Shown here: piece after piece, positions 26,899 to 32,962 of the stretch
Numbering within the stretch: position 1 is the first letter of the stretch
Layout: every line of letters starts with the position of its first letter
DNA from: Treponema sp.
GTDB taxonomy: Bacteria; Spirochaetota; Spirochaetia; Treponematales; Treponemataceae
DNA: 44,106 bases
Direction of reading: 5' to 3'
Assembly: GCA_016292805.1 (NCBI GenBank)
Contig: JAEDFM010000014.1
Span: 1 to 44,106, forward strand
The notes under the pieces: generated by a model
Seen by the model: the letters and a program-made list of their open reading frames with translations, nothing else
What the model was told of the DNA's origin: nothing
The model's database searches: none
Position numbers and translations under genes: made by a program

Positions 26899-27891
26899 TT
26901 ATTTTCCAACTACCTTTGCAAATTCTTTTACAATAAGTGGAATTAAATTTTCAACCTTTCCATCACAACTCATTCCAGAGGCATTTTTGTGTCCGCCACC
27001 ACCAAATTTTGCAGCAATTGCAGATACATCAATTTTATCCTGAGAGCGGAAACCACCAGTACAAGTAGCAATTGTATCCTGCCGTAAAAAAACAACTGCT
27101 TCTACATTTTCAGCAGAAAGCAACAAAGAATACAAGGCGTCAGAATCACGACCTTCAAGACCATATTTTTTTGTATCCTCCAGAGTTTCGTAAGTAATTA
27201 CAAGACGACCATCCAGATATCTTTCAGCTTTCTCCAGCAAAACGCCAAGAAGTTTTCTTGTTGAATATGGTTTTCCTGAATTAATTTCATTGTATATTTT
27301 TCTAGGATCAACTCCGTAATTAACAAGTCTGGCAGCAGCTTCAAAAACAATTCCTGAATCTGTACCTAAAAAATGGAAAAATCCAGAATCAGTACAAAGA
27401 CCAAAGAAAATAATCTGAGCCAGTTCTGAAGGAAGCTCTCCAATTAATTTTTCATAAAAAAGCTGAATTAAAAAAGCGCATGCTGGTGCTTCCGGATTTA
27501 TATAACCTTTAGCATTATCCATTAATTCACCTGTTTTATGATGATCTATAATGAATGTATCAAGACCTTTTAAATCACCATCAATTTCACCAAGTCTATT
27601 GATTTCTGAACAGTCAACAATAATTAAACCTGTCCGTTTTCTATCCTGCTCATCTAGAAACTCCATTTTACTAGTAAATAATGATTCAAATCTTTTAACT
27701 TCATTACGCTTAAAAGGACCTGCTGATAAAAGCTGAAACTCTTTTCCGTAATGTTCTAAAATTGCTTTCATTCCCATACAGGAAGCCATACAATCCCCGT
27801 CAGGTTCCTTATGTCCGGCAATGAGAAAAAAATCATGAGCATCAATAAACTGTTTTAATTCAGCTGCATCTATATCAGTAACATTGCGCAT
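26899..27891 (-). CDS. DHH-family nanoRNase / pAp phosphatase (NrnA-like)
   Basis: A cytoplasmic DHH/DHHA1 phosphoesterase that in NrnA relatives degrades short oligonucleotides and 3'-phosphoadenosine 5'-phosphate, and in some relatives hydrolyses cyclic dinucleotides. Motifs: GHKEPDGDC at residues 26-34, IIVDCSE near 90, DHHK near 113, and the DHHA1 glycine motif GGGGHKNASG near 300. The 330-residue length fits. An upstream in-frame ATG (27903) exists, but the GGAG inside those first codons sits 7 nt before the ATG at 27891, so I start there. Only about 20 nt separate this start from a rho-independent terminator. Confidence 0.88.
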   Translation of the reverse strand: MRNVTDIDAAELKQFIDAHDFFLIAGHKEPDGDCMASCMGMKAILEHYGKEFQLLSAGPFKRNEVKRFESLFTSKMEFLDEQDRKRTGLIIVDCSEINRLGEIDGDLKGLDTFIIDHHKTGELMDNAKGYINPEAPACAFLIQLFYEKLIGELPSELAQIIFFGLCTDSGFFHFLGTDSGIVFEAAARLVNYGVDPRKIYNEINSGKPYSTRKLLGVLLEKAERYLDGRLVITYETLEDTKKYGLEGRDSDALYSLLLSAENVEAVVFLRQDTIATCTGGFRSQDKIDVSAIAAKFGGGGHKNASGMSCDGKVENLIPLIVKEFAKVVGK

Positions 27892-27910
27892 ATAAAACTC
27901 CATTTAAAAT

Positions 27911-27938
27911 AAAAAAAGAGGGCACCTAGTACCCTCTT
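27911..27938 (-). terminator. Rho-independent terminator directly upstream of the NrnA-like gene
   Basis: On the minus strand AAGAGGG (27938-27932) pairs with CCCTCTT (27922-27916) around a 9-nt loop that can close two further pairs, followed by seven Ts (27917-27911). It ends the message of the 145-aa secreted protein, but it is also only 20 nt from the NrnA-like start. Confidence 0.85.
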
Positions 27939-27959
27939 CCATAATATCAGATTTAATGA

Positions 27960-28397
27960 TTAAAGTTCAATTTCTTCAAGTGTATCTTTATCACAACCAT
28001 CAATTGAGTTCATGCCTTTTACAACACCCCAAATTGAATTGCTTTTATTCATTGGCAATGTAAGGACAACACGAAGGAATTCGCCATTCTTCTTCTGAAT
28101 TGACATGTAACATTCGTTTGCTTTACGAACCTTTCTGAATTTAAGCTTACTTGGATTTTCGTTATTACCTTTTGCCCAGTCTTTTGGAACTACAACTGTT
28201 CCAACACCAACTCTGTTTTTCTGGTATACAACAACGTAACCATTTTTAGCTTCAAGCACTTTTAAGATTGGAACGTTTACATATGTAAAGTCTGTCCATT
28301 TTGACTCATCTTTTGGCTGTGCAGGAAGTGTTTCAGCAGCAAACAATGAAGTCGCAAAAAGTGAAACTAAAACAGCAACAATTAAAAATCTTTTCAT
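27960..28397 (-). CDS. Small secreted protein, unknown function
   Basis: A 145-residue protein with a clear signal peptide (MKRF, hydrophobic core, likely cleavage at LFA-AE near residue 20). The mature domain is compact, mostly beta and lysine-rich, with two cysteines (in NECYMS and DGCDKD) that could form a disulphide in the periplasm. I do not recognise a family. It has its own promoter (28439-28467), a good ribosome-binding site (AGGAG), and a strong terminator, so it is a monocistronic, probably well expressed gene. Confidence 0.68.
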   Translation of the reverse strand: MKRFLIVAVLVSLFATSLFAAETLPAQPKDESKWTDFTYVNVPILKVLEAKNGYVVVYQKNRVGVGTVVVPKDWAKGNNENPSKLKFRKVRKANECYMSIQKKNGEFLRVVLTLPMNKSNSIWGVVKGMNSIDGCDKDTLEEIEL

Positions 28398-28438
28398 AAA
28401 AATCTCCTGAATAATTTAGTTCCCACTCAATGTATGTT

Positions 28439-28467
28439 ATTATAATGGGAAAAATTTGATTTAACAA
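28439..28467 (-). promoter_or_regulatory. Sigma-70-type promoter for the 145-aa secreted protein
   Basis: On the minus strand, TTGTTA (28467-28462) and a perfect TATAAT (28444-28439) are separated by 17 bp, about 40 nt upstream of the ATG. A TCCCA...TGGGA inverted repeat (28450-28446 paired around the -10 region with 28424-28420) surrounds the -10 and could be an operator or a leader hairpin. Confidence 0.7.
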
Positions 28468-28554
28468 CTATTTTATCTTAAGAATATTTCAAAAATGATG
28501 TAACAAAATGCCATAATACTTTATTATAATATTATAAAAAACAAGGGGAAACTT

Positions 28555-29436
28555 ATGACTAAAAGAATAATTTCAAAATCAGTATTAGCAATTTTCATGT
28601 GTTCAGCTTTATTTGCCCAGGAAGCAATTTCTGAAAATTATAACGAAGCAGCAGATGAAGTTCAGCTTATTTCAGACGATTCTGAAAATGAAGTTACAGT
28701 AATCGATACAGATGATGAATATGACCAGCTTGCAGAAACAAACGAATCAGAGGAATATGAAGATGAACTTTCTCAGGAAGAAATTGACAGTTATGATTCA
28801 GTACCAGCTGGTACACCTAAAAAGAAGAACAATTTTTTTTCTAACCTTTTCACATTAGGTAATAAAGGTCAGTTTATTTATCTTGATGATTCATCAACAT
28901 TTTATAAAACTCTTACAGGAAAACTTAAACAAACTGCAGTAACTGCAACAATAAATCCAAATAATGGTGAAGCAGGTTTTTCTGCAAAATGTTTTTCAAC
29001 ATTCAACATTATTATGATGGATGAAAAATCTCGTGCAAAGCTTACAAAAGCAGTTAATCAGTATTTTAAGGATTTTGAAGAAAAGAAATTGAACAGAAAG
29101 AGTGTAAAAACATTAAGAGCCTATGGTAAAACAAAAATTACACTCCGCTGGGGTACAATAAAAACATCAACACCTAATAATGGTGTTGGGGATATCATGT
29201 TAGGATATACATTTATTAATAATTCACCATACTTTACTATTTCTATTCCTCCATTCCAGAATAAATACTACGAAAACAAACCTATTGTCAGTGAATCAGC
29301 ACAAATCAACTATTACTTTACAAAAGCTCAGATTTCTTCATTATTAAAGATGATTTCTGAAGAAAACATAACAAATGCAATTAATGCATACAATAACGAA
29401 CAGTATGGTATTCCACAGGACTCTGATGATTATTAA
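28555..29436 (+). CDS. Secreted protein with acidic low-complexity N-terminus
   Basis: A 293-residue exported protein of no family known to me. The signal peptide ends near residue 22 (SALFAQ). Residues 23-85 are strongly acidic and repetitive in D/E (for example ESEEYEDELSQEEIDSYDS), then a short KKK stretch leads into a folded domain (about 92-285), beta-rich with lysine-rich helices (KAVNQYFKDFEEKKLNRK). The acidic segment may be a flexible linker or a metal/peptidoglycan-binding spacer. GGGG lies ahead of the ATG, and the gene is followed by a terminator. It diverges from the 145-aa secreted protein. Confidence 0.65.
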   Translation: MTKRIISKSVLAIFMCSALFAQEAISENYNEAADEVQLISDDSENEVTVIDTDDEYDQLAETNESEEYEDELSQEEIDSYDSVPAGTPKKKNNFFSNLFTLGNKGQFIYLDDSSTFYKTLTGKLKQTAVTATINPNNGEAGFSAKCFSTFNIIMMDEKSRAKLTKAVNQYFKDFEEKKLNRKSVKTLRAYGKTKITLRWGTIKTSTPNNGVGDIMLGYTFINNSPYFTISIPPFQNKYYENKPIVSESAQINYYFTKAQISSLLKMISEENITNAINAYNNEQYGIPQDSDDY

Positions 29437-29460
29437 TCGTATATAAATGAAATTAACATA

Positions 29461-29492
29461 AAGCAGACTTCCTAAGAGGCCTGCTTTTTTTT
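29461..29492 (+). terminator. Rho-independent terminator after the acidic secreted protein
   Basis: AAGCAG (29461-29466) pairs with CTGCTT (29481-29486), with an inner CCT/AGG pairing around a short loop, followed by a run of Ts to 29492. Confidence 0.85.
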
Positions 29493-29593
29493 ACCTTATT
29501 AATTTTATTAATTCTTTAACATATCATTAATTTTTTAACAGAATTAATATGAGTAATTTTGTTATGTGGATTGTAAAATAATTCAGGGCAAAA

Positions 29594-29624
29594 AAAAACT
29601 TCCAGCAAAAAACTGGAAGTTTTT
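29594..29624 (-). terminator. Bidirectional-looking terminator downstream of the CAT tRNA
   Basis: AAAAACTTCCAG and CTGGAAGTTTTT form a perfect 12-bp stem with a 7-nt loop, A-rich on the left and T-rich on the right, so it can work on both strands. It begins 5 nt after the tRNA 3' end on the minus strand. Together with 29461-29492 it insulates the tRNA from the plus-strand gene. Confidence 0.85.
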
Positions 29625-29628
29625 AGTA

Positions 29629-29701
29629 TAGGGACCATAGGACTCGGACCTATGACCGCTCGGATATGAGCCGAGTGCTCTACCAACTGAGCTAGATCCC
29701 C
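29629..29701 (-). tRNA. tRNA with CAT anticodon (Met elongator, or Ile2)
   Basis: A 73-nt cloverleaf on the minus strand: acceptor GGGGATC/GGTCCCT (G1 opposite U72 and one U-G wobble), D-arm GCTC/GAGC, anticodon stem CTCGG/CCGAG with loop CTCATAT (anticodon CAT), variable CGGTC, T-arm ATAGG/CCTAT with loop TCCGAGT, and discriminator A. CCA is not encoded. CAT can be elongator Met or lysidine-modified Ile2; it lacks the three G-C pairs of an initiator anticodon stem. Position 55 is C where T is nearly universal, and the first pair is a wobble, both odd. Confidence 0.85.
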
Positions 29702-29714
29702 ATAAAGTGTTTGT

Positions 29715-29743
29715 ATATTAATATTTTATAGGTTTTGTGTCAA
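29715..29743 (-). promoter_or_regulatory. Strong sigma-70 promoter for the CAT tRNA
   Basis: On the minus strand TTGACA (29743-29738) and TAATAT (29720-29715) are spaced 17 bp apart and lie 14 nt upstream of the tRNA 5' end. Confidence 0.8.
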
Positions 29744-29773
29744 GTAACTTATAATAAAAAAATAATATTTATT

Positions 29774-29794
29774 TGTTTCACACAATGTTTCACA
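29774..29794 (+). repeat. Direct repeat next to the sigma-54 promoter
   Basis: TGTTTCACA occurs at 29774-29782 and again at 29786-29794 with a 12-bp period, ending 6 bp before the -24 element. Its closeness to the promoter suits a modulator site more than a classical distant enhancer. Confidence 0.5.
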
Positions 29795-29799
29795 GAACT

Positions 29800-29814
29800 T
29801 GGCACAAAACTTGC
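29800..29814 (+). promoter_or_regulatory. Sigma-54 (RpoN) promoter
   Basis: TGGCAC-N5-TTGC with T before and T after: an exact match to the -24/-12 consensus (YTGGCACGNNNNTTGCW, missing only the G after CAC). The -12 element ends 45 bp before the ATG at 29859, leaving a leader of about 33 nt. Transcription would need an enhancer-binding ATPase; none is encoded in this window. Confidence 0.82.
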
Positions 29815-29858
29815 TTAAATCAACTAGCAGATCTTTTTTTTATTATTAGGAGTTGATT

Positions 29859-30863
29859 ATGAAAAGTTTTGACCTTAACCAATTTCCTTCACAGATTGCA
29901 CATAAAGAATTTACAGAAGCTGAAGGAATTCAGAAAATTGCAGAATTTATTTCCTGCAATTACCCGGTTTTTGGACTTCATCTATATGATGAAGATTTTA
30001 GAGCAGAAGTAATTGTCAGATTTCTGGAAAAAGGAACACAGGTTTATCAGAAGTATAATCCCGAAATCGGGGACTTCTTTACATATCTGTACAGTTACAT
30101 TATGAATATTGTCTGTAACATAAAAAAGAAAGATGCAAAAGATAAACTTAAAGAAGCTGTTACCGGTATTGAGATTAAATCAGAAGTATCCGAGACTCAC
30201 TACTCTCTTTCAAAGTTTGAAAAAGAATACAAACCAGTTTGCGAAAATGCCGTTCCTTATGCTTCATCAAAATTATCCGCTGATGAACTGAAACAGGGCT
30301 TATTTTTTCTGGAAGATTCTAAAGTTGAAAAAACAATTTTAACACTGGCATTAAAATCTTCTTTTTATCTGAACGACGAAATGACAGCAAAAATTGCAAA
30401 GGTTATTGGAGTAGATTTTGAATATCTGTCTAAACTTTTGGAATTTTACAATAAAGAAATGGAAAGAAAAATTGAAAAGCGCAAAAAGCTGGAAAGCTAC
30501 AGAAACAAAGCTTACTATTGTCATAAAAAATATGAAAAACAGATAGAGATACTTGAAAATGAAATGGACCAGGAATCAAGTACTAACCAGAAATATGTTT
30601 ATCAGGCCCAGATTGATAAGTTAAAGCACAATAACAAAGTTCAAATTCACAACTGGGAAAAATTAAACAATAAGTTTCAAAACGGTCTTGTAACAGTAAA
30701 ACCTTCAAATCTTTCAATTGCAAATATTCTGGGCATTTGTGAACGTCAGGTAAGCTACTACATAATGTGTGCTAAAAATGGCAAAACAGATTTATCTGAT
30801 ATATATAAAAGACTGGAGGAAATGGATAAAGATTGCGAACATTTTTGTTTTTTACTATTATGA
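29859..30863 (+). CDS. Sigma-factor-like regulatory protein
   Basis: A 334-residue protein. The N-terminal part (about 45-95: DEDFRAEVIVRFLEKG followed by YNPEIGDFFTYLYSYIMNIV) looks like region 2 of ECF-type sigma factors, where the core-binding and -10 recognition helices lie. A lysine-rich coiled coil spans about 195-275. Near the C-terminus (about 285-310) LSIANILGICERQVSYYIM looks like a helix-turn-helix, as in sigma region 4. The layout is larger than ordinary ECF factors (about 180 residues). I start at ATG 29859, 6 nt after AGGAG; a TTG two codons earlier is less likely. It is transcribed from a sigma-54 promoter and runs 4 nt ahead of rdgB. DNA-binding specificity is unknown; the sigma assignment is inference. 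Confidence 0.55.
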   Translation: MKSFDLNQFPSQIAHKEFTEAEGIQKIAEFISCNYPVFGLHLYDEDFRAEVIVRFLEKGTQVYQKYNPEIGDFFTYLYSYIMNIVCNIKKKDAKDKLKEAVTGIEIKSEVSETHYSLSKFEKEYKPVCENAVPYASSKLSADELKQGLFFLEDSKVEKTILTLALKSSFYLNDEMTAKIAKVIGVDFEYLSKLLEFYNKEMERKIEKRKKLESYRNKAYYCHKKYEKQIEILENEMDQESSTNQKYVYQAQIDKLKHNNKVQIHNWEKLNNKFQNGLVTVKPSNLSIANILGICERQVSYYIMCAKNGKTDLSDIYKRLEEMDKDCEHFCFLLL

Positions 30864-30867
30864 GGTT

Positions 30868-31521
30868 ATGAAAATTTATTTAGCAACAGGTAACAAAAAC
30901 AAAAAACGTGAAATGCAGGAATTGCTTTCGGAACATACTATTCTTATTCCTTCAGACGAAGGAATAAGCTTTGACCCAGATGAAACTGGTACAACTTTCT
31001 ATGAAAACAGTATCATAAAAGCAAAAACTTTATATGATATTGTGCATGCACCAGTTATTGCTGACGACTCTGGAATTAGTGTAGATGCTTTAGGTGGAGT
31101 GCCAGGAATCTACTCTGCCCGCTATGCCGGTCCAGAATTTGAAAAAGGAAAACCTGATGGAACTAAAATTTCACAGGAAGAACAGAATCTTTTTCTTATT
31201 CAGCAGACAAATGGTGCAATTAAAAATGGAAAGCTTCCAGAAATGCCTTACCTTCATGGAGAACGTTCATGCCACTATACATGCGCAATGGTAATGTATG
31301 CTGGTCCAGACCGTATTTTCGTAGCACAGGAAACTTTCGAAGGTCAGCTTATTTCTAGAATAGAAGATCAGGCTGGTGATGGCGGATTTGGTTATGATCC
31401 TATTGTATTCCTTCCTGAATACAACAAAACCATTGCACAATTAACTGCTGATGAAAAAAATGCAATTTCTCACCGTGGTAAAGCCGTTCGAGCTTTACAA
31501 AAAATCATTAATTTAATCTAA
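30868..31521 (+). CDS. rdgB: XTP/dITP pyrophosphatase (RdgB/HAM1)
   Basis: Removes non-canonical purine nucleotides (XTP, dITP) from the pool. Family motifs are visible: ATGNKNKKREMQELL at the N-terminus, ADDSGISVDALGGVPGIYSA near 70-90 with the catalytic/metal aspartates, GDGGFGYDP near 170 and the closing ISHRGKAVR. Length 217 residues, with about 20 extra in the middle (GPEFEKGKPDGTKISQEEQN and following). The start ATG at 30868 follows GAGG and gives the family N-terminus; the open frame runs further upstream but has no homology there. It probably shares the sigma-54 transcript with the sigma-like gene. Confidence 0.93.
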   Translation: MKIYLATGNKNKKREMQELLSEHTILIPSDEGISFDPDETGTTFYENSIIKAKTLYDIVHAPVIADDSGISVDALGGVPGIYSARYAGPEFEKGKPDGTKISQEEQNLFLIQQTNGAIKNGKLPEMPYLHGERSCHYTCAMVMYAGPDRIFVAQETFEGQLISRIEDQAGDGGFGYDPIVFLPEYNKTIAQLTADEKNAISHRGKAVRALQKIINLI

Positions 31522-31540
31522 AAAGACATAAATTAAGTGG

Positions 31541-31590
31541 AAAAATGAAAAAATCTTAAAAAAAATGAAGATTTTTTCATTTTTTCGCTA
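31541..31590 (+). terminator. Long AT-rich terminator after rdgB
   Basis: A perfect 17-bp inverted repeat, arms 31541-31557 and 31568-31584, with a 10-nt loop and a T-rich right arm. It separates rdgB from the flagellin unit; the flagellin -35 element starts only 5 nt beyond the arm. Confidence 0.75.
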
Positions 31591-31616
31591 AAGTTTTCTA
31601 AACATTCCTCCGATAT
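31589..31616 (+). promoter_or_regulatory. Sigma-28 flagellar promoter of the first flagellin
   Basis: TAAAGTTT (31589-31596), 12-bp spacer, TCCGATAT (31609-31616). This closely matches TAAAGTTT-N11-GCCGATAA, with a one-base-longer spacer. It predicts a leader of about 155 nt before the ATG at 31780. Confidence 0.75.
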
Positions 31617-31674
31617 ATTTATAGAAATGTCATGATTGTTTCAACTTCGTAGAAGCAACTTTCAGGCAATTCCG

Positions 31675-31773
31675 GCAAAAATGTGTAGATGTAGCCTTGT
31701 AAACAACATTTATACATTTTTGCTTCTTTTTCAAACAGAAGAAAGGATTCTTCTGTCACACATTCCAAGGAGG
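31675..31773 (+). promoter_or_regulatory. Flagellin leader with predicted CsrA-binding hairpin
   Basis: Two structures lie in the leader. First, a perfect 10-bp stem (GCAAAAATGT 31675-31684 with ACATTTTTGC 31714-31723). Second, a perfect 9-bp hairpin ACAGAAGAA-AGGA-TTCTTCTGT (31735-31756) that presents GGA in a four-base loop, the form CsrA prefers. The ribosome-binding site AAGGAGG (31767-31773) holds another GGA, giving the two-site arrangement known for Bacillus hag. csrA and fliW are encoded at 39562-40250. Confidence 0.7.
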
Positions 31774-31779
31774 AATACT

Positions 31780-32640
31780 ATGGTTATCAACCACAACATG
31801 TCGGCAATGTTTGCCAATCGTCAGCTCGGAGTAACTGGAACATATCTTACAAAAGATATGGAAAAGTTATCATCAGGAGAAAGAATTAATCGTGCTGGAG
31901 ACGACGCTTCTGGACTCGCAGTTTCTGAAAAAATGCGTTCACAGATTCGCGGTTTGAATCAGGCTTCAGAAAACGCTTCTAACGGTATCAGTTTCATTCA
32001 GACAACTGAAGGTTATCTTCAGGAAACAACTGACATCATGCAGCGTATTCGTGAATTGGCTGTTCAGTCTTCAAACGGTATCTACTCAGATGAAGACCGC
32101 ATGCAGATTCAGGTAGAAATTTCTGCCCTCGTTTCAGAAGTTGATCGTGTTGCATCAGCAGCTCAGTTCAATGGTATGAACATGCTTACAGGTCGTTTTG
32201 CTAGACCTACAGGTGAAAACGTAGTAACTGGTTCTATGTGGTTCCACATTGGTGCTAACATGGATCAGAGAACACAGGTTTACATCGGTACAATGTCAGC
32301 AGAAGCTCTTGGAGTTCGTGAAATTGGTACTGGAGACAAAATCTCTCTTGCTACACCGGAAGATGCCAACCGTGCAATCGGCGTTGTTGATGAAGCTTTG
32401 AAGAAAATCAACAAACAGCGCGCTGATCTTGGTGCATACCAGAACCGTCTTGAAATGACAATCAAAGGATTGGATATTGGTGCTGAAAACCTTCAGGCTT
32501 CAGAATCTCGTATCCGTGATACTGATATGGCTTCACAGATGGTTGAATTCACCAAGAATTCAGTATTACAGCAGGCTGGAACTGCTATGTTGGCTCAGGC
32601 TAACTCACAGTCTCAGAATGTCTTGTCTTTACTCAGATAG
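31780..32640 (+). CDS. flaB: Flagellin core protein (FlaB type), copy 1
   Basis: A 286-residue periplasmic-flagellum core subunit with no signal peptide; it is exported by the flagellar type III apparatus. The conserved D0/D1 ends are complete: MVINHNMSAMFANRQLG start, the stretch LSSGERINRAGDDASGLAVS near 30-49, and C-terminal SRIRDTDMASQMVEFTKNSV with final LAQANSQSQNVLSLLR. The short central region lacks the variable domains of external flagellins. The ATG at 31780 follows AAGGAGG by 6 nt. It has a sigma-28 promoter and a CsrA-type leader and is followed by a stable hairpin at 32649-32685. It differs from copy 2 mainly at about 145-190. The exact FlaB number cannot be given from sequence alone. 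Confidence 0.95.
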   Translation: MVINHNMSAMFANRQLGVTGTYLTKDMEKLSSGERINRAGDDASGLAVSEKMRSQIRGLNQASENASNGISFIQTTEGYLQETTDIMQRIRELAVQSSNGIYSDEDRMQIQVEISALVSEVDRVASAAQFNGMNMLTGRFARPTGENVVTGSMWFHIGANMDQRTQVYIGTMSAEALGVREIGTGDKISLATPEDANRAIGVVDEALKKINKQRADLGAYQNRLEMTIKGLDIGAENLQASESRIRDTDMASQMVEFTKNSVLQQAGTAMLAQANSQSQNVLSLLR

Positions 32641-32648
32641 TGTATTAT

Positions 32649-32685
32649 AATTAGCAGAACGCTCGTAGTGGGCGTTTTGCTAATT
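32649..32685 (+). other. Stable hairpin after the first flagellin, without a T-run
   Basis: AATTAGCAGAACGC (32649-32662) pairs with GCGTTTTGCTAATT (32672-32685) with one G-U pair and a 9-nt loop. It starts 8 nt after the stop. No T-tract follows, so it may protect or process the mRNA, or be an atypical terminator. Confidence 0.7.
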
Positions 32686-32726
32686 GCACGGTGTTTAATG
32701 TTACTCCTTCTCTCTTATTTTTCAAC

Positions 32727-32754
32727 TAACACCAACAATCTTAGTAATTGATAA
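32727..32754 (+). promoter_or_regulatory. Candidate sigma-28 promoter of the second flagellin
   Basis: TAAC (32727-32730), 16-bp spacer, ATTGATAA (32747-32754), a weaker match to TAAA-N15-GCCGATAA. It predicts a leader of about 200 nt. Confidence 0.5.
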
Positions 32755-32760
32755 CGTGTA

Positions 32761-32938
32761 TTTTCAGATACACTATGTTCTTTGAAAATAGTGCACTTTA
32801 TGTGTGCAGGTGACAGCAAGGATAGTCAGATTAGGCCTAATTAGTCTGACTATTCCTGCTGTATGGTCTGAAACTAAATTGGGGGCGCAAAACCAGTTTA
32901 GCCTTCACCTGCAGAACTCAAAGCAAGATGCTTAGAGT
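32761..32938 (+). ncRNA. Structured leader RNA of the second flagellin (predicted three-way junction)
   Basis: Stem P1 GCAGGTGA/TCACCTGC (32806-32813 with 32905-32912) encloses P2, a 17-bp stem (32814-32830 with 32845-32861, one mismatch and one G-U, loop containing the palindrome TTAGGCCTAA), and P3, 9 bp (32874-32882 with 32893-32901, loop GGGCGCAAAA). P4 follows (32916-32925 with 32929-32938, one mismatch), just before ATGGAGG at the ribosome-binding site. Upstream, TATTTTCA (32759-32766)/TGAAAATA competes with CACTAT (32771-32776)/ATAGTG, and TGCAC/GTGCA (32792-32807) overlaps P1, so alternative folds are possible. I cannot match it to a known riboswitch class. Confidence 0.6.
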
Positions 32939-32962
32939 ATAGTAAACATGGAGGGCACAAAT

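Noticed and set aside
28525..28530. Promoter for the acidic secreted protein
   Set aside because: A perfect TATAAT is present, but no acceptable -35 lies 16-18 bp upstream in this AT-rich stretch, so I did not list it.
32806..32912. c-di-GMP-I riboswitch upstream of the second flagellin
   Set aside because: The segment GGGGGCGCAAAACC recalls part of that riboswitch, but the tetraloop, receptor and paired-helix layout are absent.
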